A DNA stretch of 64,000 nucleotides from the NCBI GenBank assembly GCA_902363735.1, contig CABJBA010000001.1, positions 930,001 to 994,000 of the forward strand, written 5' to 3'. Below, one piece after another: positions 45,364 to 53,491 of this stretch. Numbering within the stretch: the stretch's first letter is position 1; each line of letters opens with the position of its first letter. The DNA comes from Clostridiaceae bacterium. Its GTDB lineage: Bacteria; Bacillota; Clostridia; Lachnospirales; Lachnospiraceae. The notes beneath the pieces are model-generated. The model did no database searches, was not told where the DNA came from, and was given only the letters and a program-made list of their open reading frames with translations. The position numbers were made by a program, and so were the translations under genes.

Positions 45364-45391
45364 ATTATATATTATTTTCAAAATTAATCAA
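45364..45391 (-). promoter_or_regulatory. Promoter of the amino-acid importer operon
   Basis: TTGATT (45391-45386) and TATAAT (45369-45364) are separated by 16 bp, about 60 bp before the binding-protein start. Confidence 0.5.
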
Positions 45392-45537
45392 GTACCTATG
45401 CAAATAAGATTCGTATTTTAAGGAGATTCGTACTAAAAAAATTCATCATTTCAATATCAATACCGATTACATCACTAAACAGAACAAGATAATCCTAAGA
45501 ACAACGATAAGACAAGAATAACTTAAAATCGATCTTC

Positions 45538-46479
45538 TTATATTACTGTTCTTGCAATTAAATCAATTAGCTTTGTTTTTTCAAATCCCTGTTCTCTTTT
45601 ACCGTTTTCGAATAAGGTGGTCAAATGATTCAGGACACCTTCAATCTGCTTTTTGGTGTTTTGCACCTGGGTCTGGGATTGGTTGATTTTATCTAACACG
45701 GCCCAATCTGCAAATAATCCGTCAAAGAAATAATCTGCAAACCCCAAAAAGCCATCAATACTGACCTGTATGTCGGCATGGATCGTCACATCAGTCAGCT
45801 CAGTCTTAAATCGCCGTAACTGTACCTGCAGATTCTCCACCTGCTTCTGTGCTTCGTCAAGATGGCTGTGCTTTGCCATATCAGTAATGAACCCCCCGCC
45901 AAAAAGATCCCATGTTCCCCAGCTTTCCGCACTGTTAAGACTTGACAAAATACTGTTCGTTATATTAAGTGCTGCCCTGCCGGCAGAAAGTGCCTCTTCA
46001 ATTTCTCTCATTTGATTTTCCAGATAACCTATCCGTTTCTCTGTTTGGAAGATATCTGCTGCTTCTTTACTGCCAATGGATTTAATAACCTCTGCCTTGT
46101 CCTTTAACATTCTTTCATATTGCTGGCTGCATCCGTTTAACTGGCTCACCTTTTCCTGGCTGTGCCTGATATCTTCCTCTATGGCAGAAAGTTCACGAAC
46201 TGCAACTTCATACTTCACCTTGGCAGCGTATGCTTCCTCCCGCTCTTTGTCTAATTTTTCATCCTTCCTGCCAATTACTGCATAAAAGAATGCTGCAAGG
46301 CTGTGCCCCTCAAGTTGGTCAACATCGTCCTGCTGATCCTGCTGTTCCTTTCTATATTCGCTTACTCTGGCTGTTAGCTCCTCACGCTGGACAAATAATT
46401 CTTTCAGCCTGGCTTCCTCCCGATTTAAATGTGCTGTCTGCTGTTGAAGAATTTGTAACTGTTCATCATAATATGCCAT
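45538..46479 (-). CDS. Coiled-coil protein of unknown function
   Basis: I do not recognise this 313-residue protein. Residues 1-60 and 80-185 have long Gln/Glu/Leu-rich heptads, with a break at 58-78 (HSLAAFFYAVIGRKDEK). Residues 193-215 are Gly/aromatic-rich (SWGTWDLFGGGFITDMAKHSHLDE), and a second coiled coil follows at about 210-235 and 265-290. There is no signal peptide or membrane span. The pattern suggests a cytosolic structural or membrane-remodelling protein. AGGAG precedes the ATG and it is a single-gene unit between an importer and a YwaF-like gene. Confidence 0.72.
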   Translation of the reverse strand: MAYYDEQLQILQQQTAHLNREEARLKELFVQREELTARVSEYRKEQQDQQDDVDQLEGHSLAAFFYAVIGRKDEKLDKEREEAYAAKVKYEVAVRELSAIEEDIRHSQEKVSQLNGCSQQYERMLKDKAEVIKSIGSKEAADIFQTEKRIGYLENQMREIEEALSAGRAALNITNSILSSLNSAESWGTWDLFGGGFITDMAKHSHLDEAQKQVENLQVQLRRFKTELTDVTIHADIQVSIDGFLGFADYFFDGLFADWAVLDKINQSQTQVQNTKKQIEGVLNHLTTLFENGKREQGFEKTKLIDLIARTVI

Positions 46480-46802
46480 AAAGCTGCTCCTTTCTATTGT
46501 TTTGAATTAAGAATATCATGCTCTCCTAAATATGTTTATTGATTTATAAACCAAAGAATTTATTATAATCATTCAATTAAATGTAAATACTATTACAGTA
46601 GTCATACAAGACAAATGCTGATAACTTAACAGGCACTTATTTGAATAAAACGTATTCTTTATAATTTACGCCACAGAACATTCATAAATTTGGCTGGCCG
46701 GAGAGGTAAGAATTTGAGATTTGTATATATATTGCATGTTTTCAGGCAATCCTGTATACTATGATTTAATCGGATACAAAACAGAAATGAAGGTAATGGT
46801 TT
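46480..46802. other. Intergenic region between divergent genes
   Basis: These 323 AT-rich bases hold the upstream region of the coiled-coil gene (left) and the ywaF-like promoter (right). No gene or strong hairpin is seen. Confidence 0.5.
46732..46760 (+). promoter_or_regulatory. Promoter of the YwaF-like gene
   Basis: TTGCAT (46732-46737) and TATACT (46755-46760) are separated by 17 bp, about 40 bp before the start. Confidence 0.45.
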
Positions 46803-47558
46803 ATGAAGGATATACTGGAAAAAATGGCATGGCCCATGGAGGCTCCGTCTCCCTATTCTCTTTTTCATATTTTGTTCCTAATAACAGGGCTTTTTTTTGT
46901 GGTTTTTCTAGCTCATTATGCCGCCCGAAGGATTAATAAAAACAAGCTTCCCAACCTGCTTTTTTTCTGCGGCCTTTTTCTGACAGCCTCTGAAATCTGG
47001 AAGCAGCTTTTTTTGTTTTATTTAGTAAATGACCGGATATATAACTGGTGGTATTTTCCATTTCAATTATGCAGTCTGCCCATGTACTTCTGTCTGATCC
47101 TCCCTGTCTTTTCATCTGCAAAAAAAAGAAAAGTCCTTTATACATTTATGCAGGACTTTAACCTTTTGGGCGGTGTCATGGCGCTGGCGGAACCGTCAGG
47201 ACTATTTCACGACTACTGGTTTTTGACCCTTCACGGGCTGATCTGGCATTTGCTGCTGATTTTTATAGGGCTTGTCATCGCATTTTCCCGCCTGGCAGAT
47301 TCTTCCCTTATGGGCTTTGTTAAAATACTTCCTTTGTTTGCTGCATGCTGTGTCATTGCTTCTATTATAAATGTAACTGCTAAGCCTTTAGGACAGGCAG
47401 ATATGTTCTATATATCTCCCTACTATCCCTCTGCCCAGATCGTTTTTCGCGAAATTGCTCTTAAATACGGCATTTATGTTGGAAATACCGTTTATCTGCT
47501 TGCCACCTGCCTGGGCGGTTTTTTATTTCATTTCCTGTTCAGCCGTTCAAAAATATAG
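46803..47558 (+). CDS. YwaF family integral membrane protein
   Basis: This 251-residue protein has about six or seven spans, with the family pattern WYFPFQLCSLPMYFCLILP (about 82-100), LTHGLIWH-like LHGLIWHLLLIFIGLVIAF and PYYPSAQIVFREI. The family function is unknown, though members are usually single genes. It is close to, and convergent with, the amidase gene. Confidence 0.8.
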   Translation: MKDILEKMAWPMEAPSPYSLFHILFLITGLFFVVFLAHYAARRINKNKLPNLLFFCGLFLTASEIWKQLFLFYLVNDRIYNWWYFPFQLCSLPMYFCLILPVFSSAKKRKVLYTFMQDFNLLGGVMALAEPSGLFHDYWFLTLHGLIWHLLLIFIGLVIAFSRLADSSLMGFVKILPLFAACCVIASIINVTAKPLGQADMFYISPYYPSAQIVFREIALKYGIYVGNTVYLLATCLGGFLFHFLFSRSKI

Positions 47559-47577
47559 AGGAAAAAAAACTGCACTT

Positions 47578-48303
47578 TTAATCCCCCTGTTTCCTTACCG
47601 TCTTTACATCCTTTAAAAACTGCTTCCACTCGTCCTCATGAGATACAAAATACCGGGGGCAGTCCTTTCCTGTTGCATCGTAATGGCGGATAACATCCTT
47701 TTCTGTCAGACCCAGATTATTGCAAAGCCAGGCGGTAAGTTTTACCAGAGAATCATAAGTTTCATCATTAAACTTCCCTGTTTCATCGGGGTGACAGCAT
47801 TCAATGGAAACTGTATTGGTGTTCTTTTCCTTTGATGTGGAATAAGCCACTTCATAAACAGGAATTGCCTGAAGAATTTCGCCTTCTAAACCGATAATAA
47901 AATGGCTGCTGGCCGAAATTTTCTTAATCCCTGTCTGGTCTTTTAAATTGTTAAAATAATTCATGTTCTGTTTGGCCGTTGTTCCCGGATTAGCTACATA
48001 ATGAATGACAATCTCATTTATCTTATTCATCTCTGCACCAGGCCTTGAATAGGGATTAATCTGAAGAAAATCCTCTTCTATCCACTCCGGCATCTGTATT
48101 TCTTTTAAATATATGTAATTCCTGTCAAATAGCAGGCCCATAAGCCACAACACCCCTGCCAATACAGCAGTCAGAAAAAGAATCGCAGACCCTATGTAAA
48201 GCGCACGCTTCTTTTTCTTTTTTTCTCTACCCTTCTTACGTCTTATTCTGGCATGGCGGCGGCGTTCCAGCTCATCCAAGCTTTCTTTTCTTCTTTGGTT
48301 CAT
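47578..48303 (-). CDS. N-acetylmuramoyl-L-alanine amidase (Amidase_2 family)
   Basis: The protein of about 241 residues has a highly basic cytosolic N-terminus (about 1-34), one membrane span (about 37-60) and an extracellular amidase domain with zinc-ligand motifs: EIVIHYVANPG, SASSHFIIGLEGE and DVIRHYDATGKDCPRYF. It cuts the bond between muramic acid and the stem peptide. The ATG is preferred over a TTG two codons earlier, which sits too close to AGGAG. Confidence 0.88.
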   Translation of the reverse strand: MNQRRKESLDELERRRHARIRRKKGREKKKKKRALYIGSAILFLTAVLAGVLWLMGLLFDRNYIYLKEIQMPEWIEEDFLQINPYSRPGAEMNKINEIVIHYVANPGTTAKQNMNYFNNLKDQTGIKKISASSHFIIGLEGEILQAIPVYEVAYSTSKEKNTNTVSIECCHPDETGKFNDETYDSLVKLTAWLCNNLGLTEKDVIRHYDATGKDCPRYFVSHEDEWKQFLKDVKTVRKQGD

Positions 48304-48366
48304 ATCCAAAACTCCTGGTTTCTCTTTTCTTATGTTTATAAGATCCAGTCTCCCACCTGCCCTGGC

Positions 48367-48588
48367 TTAAGCTGCATGGCCTACCAGCTTTTCAGGGAGG
48401 GCATCTGCACTATGACACACGATCTTTACAAGTTTTCCAATACCAATACTCATGACACCCATCAGTGATTTTCCATCAATTACCGTTTGCTCACAAATAA
48501 CCTCAATGCTGAAATCACACTTTTCCGCCCTTATAACAAATTCCACCAACTCCTCTACTGTGGAAAATGTATACTCTATATGTTTCAT
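48367..48588 (-). CDS. HPr-like protein lacking the phosphorylatable His
   Basis: This 73-residue protein has the HPr fold pattern, with GKSLMGVMSIGIG (39-51) matching the regulatory Ser46 region of HPr, including the serine (Ser41). The catalytic His15 motif (LHARPA in HPr) is missing; that region reads EELVEFVIRAEKCD. It cannot carry phosphate from enzyme I to sugars. It resembles Crh in Bacillus, which also lacks this His and acts as a catabolite-control cofactor, but it is more divergent. AGGGGAAG precedes the ATG. Monocistronic. Confidence 0.82.
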   Translation of the reverse strand: MKHIEYTFSTVEELVEFVIRAEKCDFSIEVICEQTVIDGKSLMGVMSIGIGKLVKIVCHSADALPEKLVGHAA

Positions 48589-48693
48589 TGCTTCCCCTCC
48601 TTTTCCCCCTTATTAAATTATTTTATATCTTTTTTCAACGAAAAGATATAGATTTTTCCTTACAAATGTAGGTATTTTATAGATATTTCTATT

Positions 48694-48719
48694 GTTTACA
48701 ATATTTTGCAGGTGTAAAC
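48694..48719. promoter_or_regulatory. 7-bp inverted repeat upstream of tRNA-Ser and the HPr-like gene
   Basis: GTTTACA (48694-48700) and TGTAAAC (48713-48719) flank a 12-nt spacer in the AT-rich gap between the HPr-like gene and the tRNA. Its role is unknown. Confidence 0.3.
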
Positions 48720-48871
48720 AGGAAAAAGCAAAATTTTCATAAAACTACTACACAAAATTAGAATTATCATGTATAATCTTATTGTTATCCGTTGGAGATG
48801 CATAGACATAGCCATGGCTGATCTGACTGGAAATCATGTTTCCTGCCTTGAAAACCGGATATTTATTAAAT

Positions 48872-48957
48872 GGAAGCGTATCGAAGTGGTCATAACGAGC
48901 CGCACTCGAAATGCGGTAGTCCGCAAGGGCTCGTGGGTTCGAATCCCACCGCTTCCG
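48872..48957 (+). tRNA. tRNA-Ser (anticodon CGA)
   Basis: The 86-nt sequence folds as a class II tRNA. The acceptor stem is GGAAGCG/CGCTTCC with G as discriminator; the anticodon arm is CCGCA-CTCGAAA-TGCGG with CGA as the anticodon, reading UCG. A long variable arm (AGTCCGCAAGGGCT) and a T arm with GGTTCGAATCC follow. CCA is not encoded. TATAAT at 48772-48777 may be its promoter -10 box. It marks the boundary between the core-like region on the left and the AT-rich accessory region on the right, a common integration site for mobile DNA. Confidence 0.95.
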
Positions 48958-49061
48958 TCATGGTTATTAGGCTCAAATAGATGCAGAAATGTATTTGTTT
49001 CAGCCTGATTTTTTTATGGGACACATGAAAAGACAGATATTAACTGAATGTGGTTTATAAA

Positions 49062-49511
49062 ATGCACAGTAATGAGTTAAATAAGGAGCGTGAAATCATA
49101 GACTTTGAAATAACGGATAAGGTTGACGAGAAAGACAAAAGAATAATTTTTAATGGCCTGCTGGAATATAATCTCAAAAAAATAGAAGATAAAAATCCAA
49201 GGGATTTGGGGATATATCTGCAAAACGAAATAGGCAACAAAGTTGCGGGACTGATAGGAGATACACATGGGAATTGGTTTTCTATAAAATACTTGTGGGT
49301 CAGTAAAGATTTGCGAGGCCAGCACATCGGAAGTTCAATTTTGATGCAAGCGGAAAAGGTGGCTAAAGAGCGTGGTTGTAAATATGCTTTTTTAGATACA
49401 TTCAGCTTTCAAGCTCCTGAGTTCTACAAAAAGTTTGGATATAAAGAAGTGTTTACTTTAGAAGAATATCCGCTTACCGGCAAACGCCACTATTTTACAA
49501 AGGAACTTTAA
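49062..49511 (+). CDS. GNAT-family N-acetyltransferase
   Basis: This protein of about 149 residues has the acetyl-CoA motif WVSKDLRGQHIGSSILMQAEKVAKERG and a C-terminal FYKKFGYKEVFTL. It is close to the phosphinothricin/aminoglycoside-type small GNATs found in accessory regions. No convincing ribosome-binding site is seen at the ATG; a GTG four codons earlier is possible. It is the first gene after the tRNA. Confidence 0.8.
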   Translation: MHSNELNKEREIIDFEITDKVDEKDKRIIFNGLLEYNLKKIEDKNPRDLGIYLQNEIGNKVAGLIGDTHGNWFSIKYLWVSKDLRGQHIGSSILMQAEKVAKERGCKYAFLDTFSFQAPEFYKKFGYKEVFTLEEYPLTGKRHYFTKEL

Positions 49512-49571
49512 CCTCGGGTGAGTAGAACGAGAATGAAATGGTTGCATCTATTTTGACCTAATGACACAATG

Positions 49572-49609
49572 AAAAGAGGAATCAAACCTTCGGGTCTGGT
49601 TCCTCTTTT
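49572..49609. terminator. Terminator after the GNAT gene
   Basis: AAAAGAGGA pairs with TCCTCTTTT through a GC-rich tip (AACCTTCGGGTC region), with a T-run on the plus side and an A-run on the other. It serves both converging genes. Confidence 0.85.
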
Positions 49610-49665
49610 GTGTTGTTTTTCTACAATAGGTCGATTATTTAACATTTATCTTCGGCCAGCGATTC

Positions 49666-50322
49666 TTATAACAACTCTTCTTGTTGAGCAAATCTGAGGC
49701 CTAAATTAAATGCTTTGTTGCAGTGTTCAGGGAATTGCTTTTCCTTTACTTTGGCTTTTTCATTACCGTCGAAGGTAGTAACCACATATTTTGAGTAATC
49801 ATCAAACTGATAGGTGTCATTTACTATCAAGGCTTCAAAATGGCCGAATACACGTTTTAAATCCGCTTCTGCAAATTGCAATCCCTGCATGTAACTTGAT
49901 TTATCCATTTGCTCCGAAGTTACATTCATAGTGTAAATGAAACCGGTGTGTATCTTTCGACCAAATATACTTCTATATCCTTCGGTATATGTCTGATAAG
50001 GAAACATCAGACGTTCCAAAAATGACCGCATCTCTCCTGTAACAGATTCAAAATAAATTGGTGATCCGAGGATGATCGCATCTACGTTTTCAATTTTCTT
50101 TAATACCATTGTCAGACCATCACCATAGGCACATTTCCCGTAGCTTTTTCCGTCTTTAAGTTTGCAGGCAAAACAACTGACGCATCCTTTATACTCCAAG
50201 TCGTAAAGATGAATTAACTCGGTTTCAGCTCCTTGCGATTTCGCACCTTCAAGAGCTTTTTCGAGCAAAGTTGCTGTATTTTTGGTTTTTCTTGGGCTTC
50301 CGTTTATGGCTATAACTTTCAT
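49666..50322 (-). CDS. NAD(P)H-dependent FMN reductase / flavodoxin-like oxidoreductase
   Basis: The protein of about 218 residues has the phosphate loop INGSPRKTKNTATLL (about 7-21), the Cys-rich segment CVSCFACKLKDGKSYGKC and GSPIYFESVTGEMRSFLERL. It belongs to iron-sulfur-type flavodoxin reductases. It is divergent from an HxlR regulator, the standard layout for electrophile- or quinone-responsive reductases. GGAGGAT precedes the ATG (second of two possible starts). Confidence 0.85.
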   Translation of the reverse strand: MKVIAINGSPRKTKNTATLLEKALEGAKSQGAETELIHLYDLEYKGCVSCFACKLKDGKSYGKCAYGDGLTMVLKKIENVDAIILGSPIYFESVTGEMRSFLERLMFPYQTYTEGYRSIFGRKIHTGFIYTMNVTSEQMDKSSYMQGLQFAEADLKRVFGHFEALIVNDTYQFDDYSKYVVTTFDGNEKAKVKEKQFPEHCNKAFNLGLRFAQQEELL

Positions 50323-50443
50323 CAAATTATCCTCCTAATATTAACCTTGACTTTGCGATTCAAATTATATATGCTTATGGAAAAATAAACAAGTACGCAC
50401 ATATTTGTTATATACTAAACTTTTGGTTAGTAAGGAGGTTCTT

Positions 50444-50770
50444 ATGATAGATTTTGAAAGCAAGTATGGGAAATGCCCCATGTACTACACAATGTCAGTC
50501 GTAGAGGGCAAATGGAAATGGATTATCTTATGGGAAATTTATAAGGCAAAAGTAATACGATACAATAAATTGAGAGAAGAATTACAGCCAATCGCACATA
50601 AAACATTGAGCAAACAGTTGAAGGAACTGGAAACAAGCAAATTAATTCATCGGGAGCAGTATAATGAAGTACCCCCAAAAGTTGAATACTCATTGACTAA
50701 TGAAGGCAAAACCCTAATTCCTATCCTTGACCTTATGTATCAGTGGGGAGAGAAGCATATCAATAAGTAA
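50444..50770 (+). CDS. HxlR-family regulator
   Basis: This winged-helix protein of about 108 residues has the family pattern KCPMYYTMSVVEGKWKWIILWEI, ELQPIAHKTLSKQLKELE and PPKVEYSLTNEGKTL. The Cys in GKCP may sense electrophiles or oxidants, as in other HxlR proteins. The ATG has TAAGGAGG upstream; the longer frame lacks one. It probably controls the divergent flavodoxin-like reductase. Confidence 0.88.
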   Translation: MIDFESKYGKCPMYYTMSVVEGKWKWIILWEIYKAKVIRYNKLREELQPIAHKTLSKQLKELETSKLIHREQYNEVPPKVEYSLTNEGKTLIPILDLMYQWGEKHINK

Positions 50771-50868
50771 GCGATGAGTGGGATTATCATATGAATTTCA
50801 ACAATGGACTTTAACCAGATTAAAATATACTACCAGTACATCTTTTTTGACCTAATGACACAAGTTAA

Positions 50869-50905
50869 GTTATGTATGAGGATTTGAACTCATACATGAC
50901 TTTTT
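50869..50905 (+). terminator. Terminator-like repeat, copy 1 (upstream of the VOC gene)
   Basis: GTTATGTATGAG and CTCATACATGAC form a 12-bp stem with one mismatch, followed by TTTTT. A near-identical hairpin lies on the other side of the VOC gene at 51521-51557. Confidence 0.75.
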
Positions 50906-50961
50906 GCTTGCTTAATGATAAAATAAAGCAACAATCTTTTATATTATTGGAGGAAATTCAA

Positions 50962-51426
50962 ATGAAATATGAAGGCGTTTGTATTGCGGTGAAAGACATA
51001 AATCTTTCCAAAAAGTTTTATCAGGATTTATTTGAGTTAGAGGTATTTCAAGACTATGGCAGAAATGTCTCCTTTGGTGGATTGTCTTTACAGCAGGACT
51101 TTGACTGGCTGTTAAATATTCCAAAGGATAGCATATTAAAAGAATCTCACAATATGGAGTTGTACTTTGAGGAAGACAAATTTGATGACTTTATTGTGAA
51201 ATTACAGCAACGCAATGATATCAGATATATAGGGGATGGCGTTAAGGAAGCTGACTGGGGACAACGCTCCACACGTTTTTATGATTTAGATGGCCACATT
51301 ATTGAAGTTGGCGAGAATATGAAGATGGTTGTAAAACGCTTCCTTGATTCTGGGTTATCAATGACAGAAACCTCTAAGCGCATGGATGTGTCGGTATCGG
51401 ATTTAGAAACGCTTTTGAATAGCTAA
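50962..51426 (+). CDS. VOC-family (glyoxalase/bleomycin-resistance-like) protein with C-terminal helix-turn-helix-like tail
   Basis: The protein of about 154 residues has the VOC beta-alpha-beta pattern (YEGVCIAVKDINLSKKFYQDLFELEVFQDYG and RFYDLDGHIIEVGE), with possible metal ligands Asp/His/Glu. The last 40 residues form a small three-helix tail (RFLDSGLSMTETSKRMDVSVSDLETLLN). Substrate unknown. GGAGG precedes the ATG, and the terminator-like repeats flank it on both sides. Confidence 0.82.
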   Translation: MKYEGVCIAVKDINLSKKFYQDLFELEVFQDYGRNVSFGGLSLQQDFDWLLNIPKDSILKESHNMELYFEEDKFDDFIVKLQQRNDIRYIGDGVKEADWGQRSTRFYDLDGHIIEVGENMKMVVKRFLDSGLSMTETSKRMDVSVSDLETLLNS

Positions 51427-51520
51427 TTTCTGCGTAGCATGAGCATAATCTTTATAAACGATAGTCCAAATCCTCTTTAAAATGGGTGATATCCAGATTT
51501 AACATTACTCACAAATTAAA

Positions 51521-51557
51521 GTCATGTATAAGGATTTGAACCTATACATGACTTTTT
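51521..51557 (+). terminator. Terminator-like repeat, copy 2 (downstream of the VOC gene)
   Basis: GTCATGTATAAGG and CCTATACATGAC form a stem, followed by TTTTTGTTTT. About 25 of 32 bases and the spacing match the copy at 50869-50905. Confidence 0.75.
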
Positions 51558-51650
51558 GTTTTATCTATGCTAAAATCAAAAAATACATATTATTTCTATT
51601 ATCCCGATCGGAGATAATGGAATGAATCGATTAAAATCCGGACACAGGTG

Positions 51651-52000
51651 GTGTTTCTAAAAGGAAAAGACACTATAAATCCCGTACTGTTGTTTTTATC
51701 TGGAGGGCCAGGTATTCCAGACTACTTTTTGGCCTGAGAAATAGATACCGGCGTGGAGGGCATTTTTACTGTTTGCTATTGGGATTATTACGGAATCGCT
51801 CTCTCCTACTTGTCTGACTGCAGGGCGAATGCCTGCACTACTGATCAGTTTGTGCAGGACGTGATTGCCGTAACGGAATATGCCACGCGCAGTAACAAAA
51901 GATAGTGCAAAAAGAGTATTATGCTCAGCTCAAGACTCCACTAAAGGGGTTCTACACCTTTGAGCATTCTGCCCATATCCCACTGTTTGAAGAACCATAA
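51651..52000 (+). pseudogene. Alpha/beta hydrolase remnant with internal deletion and frameshifts
   Basis: One frame reads FLKGKDTINPVLLFLSGGPG with the oxyanion-hole SGGPG, then IFTVCYWDYYGIALSYLSDC and DQFVQDVIAVTEYATR. The last part jumps to KEYYAQLKTPLKGFYTFEH and SAHIPLFEEP, the normal end of the protein, followed by TAA. An internal stop (TGA after FLA) is present, and the nucleophile-elbow region is missing. This is a proline-iminopeptidase-like hydrolase that has lost about 150 residues of its core, so it cannot be active. Confidence 0.7.
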
Positions 52001-52192
52001 TTATTTGAATTTTTGATTATATTGTTTGAAGGCGTGATAGTTCAAATCCTCATCTGATAATAGTATGATATCCAGATTTGACGTGGCTTGCAGAAGATTA
52101 GGTCAAAATAAATACAAGGCTGAAAAATCCAGTGTTTATGCTGCCTTATGAGGTTTGAATGAAAAAATAAAGACCCTTGTTTTTTATAGATG

Positions 52193-52222
52193 CACCTCGC
52201 TTTTTGACAAAAAAGCGGGGTG
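52193..52222 (+). terminator. Hairpin upstream of the sigma-factor gene
   Basis: CACCTCGCTTTTT pairs with AAAAAAGCGGGGTG around GAC, then TTTCTC. It closes the degraded region to the left. Confidence 0.6.
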
Positions 52223-52286
52223 TTTCTCATTTTATCCGCACATTCAACGGCAATAAACCGTTAAACATTTTGAGAGGAGGTTTTAA

Positions 52287-52745
52287 ATGTCAGTTGATAT
52301 ACAAGAGCAATACGATAAAATCTATCGCTATTGCTATTATAAAGTAAGAAACTCTGTTTTGGCAGAAGATCTTACTCAAGAAACCTTCCTCAAATACTTT
52401 GCACAAAATGCGTATATCGAACGCGGAAAAATGCTTGCCTATCTTTATACCATAGCTCGAAACCTCTGCATAGATGCGTTCCGTAAAATTCAGCCTGAAC
52501 TATTGACCAAAGACATACCAGATACGGACTGTTTTGAGAAAATAGAACTTAACCTTACGCTCCATAAGGCCCTTAACTCCTTGTCCCAACAGGAACGGGA
52601 GTTGTTGCTCCTAAGATATGTAAACGAACTTTCTGTGGCAGAGATTTCTTCTATTTTAGAAGTTTCCCGCTTTGCTGTTTACCGGAGGACAGGTTCTGCA
52701 ATAGCAGCTTTGAAAAAGTCATTAAGAGAGGAGGATTTTCAATGA
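52287..52745 (+). CDS. ECF-like RNA polymerase sigma factor
   Basis: This 152-residue protein has sigma region 2 (about 8-70: IYRYCYYKVRNSVLAEDLTQETFLKYF, MLAYLYTIARNLCIDAFRK) and region 4 (about 95-150: LSQQERELLLLRYVNELSVAEISSILEVSRFAVYRRT). GAGAGGAGG precedes the ATG. It overlaps the next gene by 4 bp and begins an ABC operon, so it probably drives expression of the module. The next membrane protein is a plausible anti-sigma partner. Confidence 0.88.
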   Translation: MSVDIQEQYDKIYRYCYYKVRNSVLAEDLTQETFLKYFAQNAYIERGKMLAYLYTIARNLCIDAFRKIQPELLTKDIPDTDCFEKIELNLTLHKALNSLSQQERELLLLRYVNELSVAEISSILEVSRFAVYRRTGSAIAALKKSLREEDFQ

Positions 52746-53491
52746 ACGGAAAACTCAAAAAAGAACTTAAAACAGCTTTTCGGGTGCCGCCCCCAGTAGA
52801 TAAGGAGCGATTTTTGAAACAACTGCATTATCCAAAAATCACTTATCGGGAATTTCTGTTGGCTCAGCTTTGCTATATCCGTAAACGCATATGGATTGCT
52901 TCTGCATTAATTATTTTGCTTGGCTGTATAACTGCTTTCCGTTTACCCATGTTGCAATATTGGATTACGGATGGATTAAATATCTGGAGCATTTCCGCAG
53001 CTCTTCCGTTTCTGGCAATGATAACTATTACAGAAGTCTACCGCTCCCCCGCTTGCAAAATGGCAGAGCTGGAGGGGAGCTGCCGGTTCAGTTTACCTCA
53101 GATTGTTATGGCCCGGATCAGCATTCTTGGAGTAGTAAGTTCTGCTGTTCTCATACTGCTCCTTATTTTTATCAATCGAGTATCAGCTTACAGCCTGCTG
53201 CAGACCATTGTTTATGTGTTAATTCCCTATCTTGTTGTGTGTGCAGCTTGCTTGTGTCTGCTAAACCAAACACATGGTTCAGATGGTATCTATGCCTGTG
53301 CAGTCGCAGCGGGGCTTGTTAGCGTTATCAGTATTCTTTGTGAAAGCCAAGCAACTGTTCTTTATTCATATGCCAATCTAAACGGTTGGCTGGCACTTTT
53401 CGCAGGCTGCTTGGTGCTGATAGGGTTTCAGCTGCATAAATTAGTCAAACAACTGGAGGAAAAACAATGGAACTTGAGCTTGACCGAGTAA
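52742..53491 (+). CDS. Multi-span membrane protein of the sigma/ABC module
   Basis: This 249-residue protein has a polar N-terminus of about 45 residues (KKELKTAFRVPPPVDKERFLKQLHYP) followed by six spans (about 50-68, 80-97, 122-145, 152-172, 180-196, 205-230). The cytosolic N-terminus could bind the sigma factor, but I see no known domain. It overlaps the downstream ATPase by 25 bp. Confidence 0.75.
   Translation: MNGKLKKELKTAFRVPPPVDKERFLKQLHYPKITYREFLLAQLCYIRKRIWIASALIILLGCITAFRLPMLQYWITDGLNIWSISAALPFLAMITITEVYRSPACKMAELEGSCRFSLPQIVMARISILGVVSSAVLILLLIFINRVSAYSLLQTIVYVLIPYLVVCAACLCLLNQTHGSDGIYACAVAAGLVSVISILCESQATVLYSYANLNGWLALFAGCLVLIGFQLHKLVKQLEEKQWNLSLTE

Noticed and set aside
48872..48957. 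Duplicate of the tRNA 3' end marking the right edge of an integrated element
   Set aside because: No second copy of the T-arm/acceptor sequence was found to the right within the window, so an attachment-site pair is not claimed.
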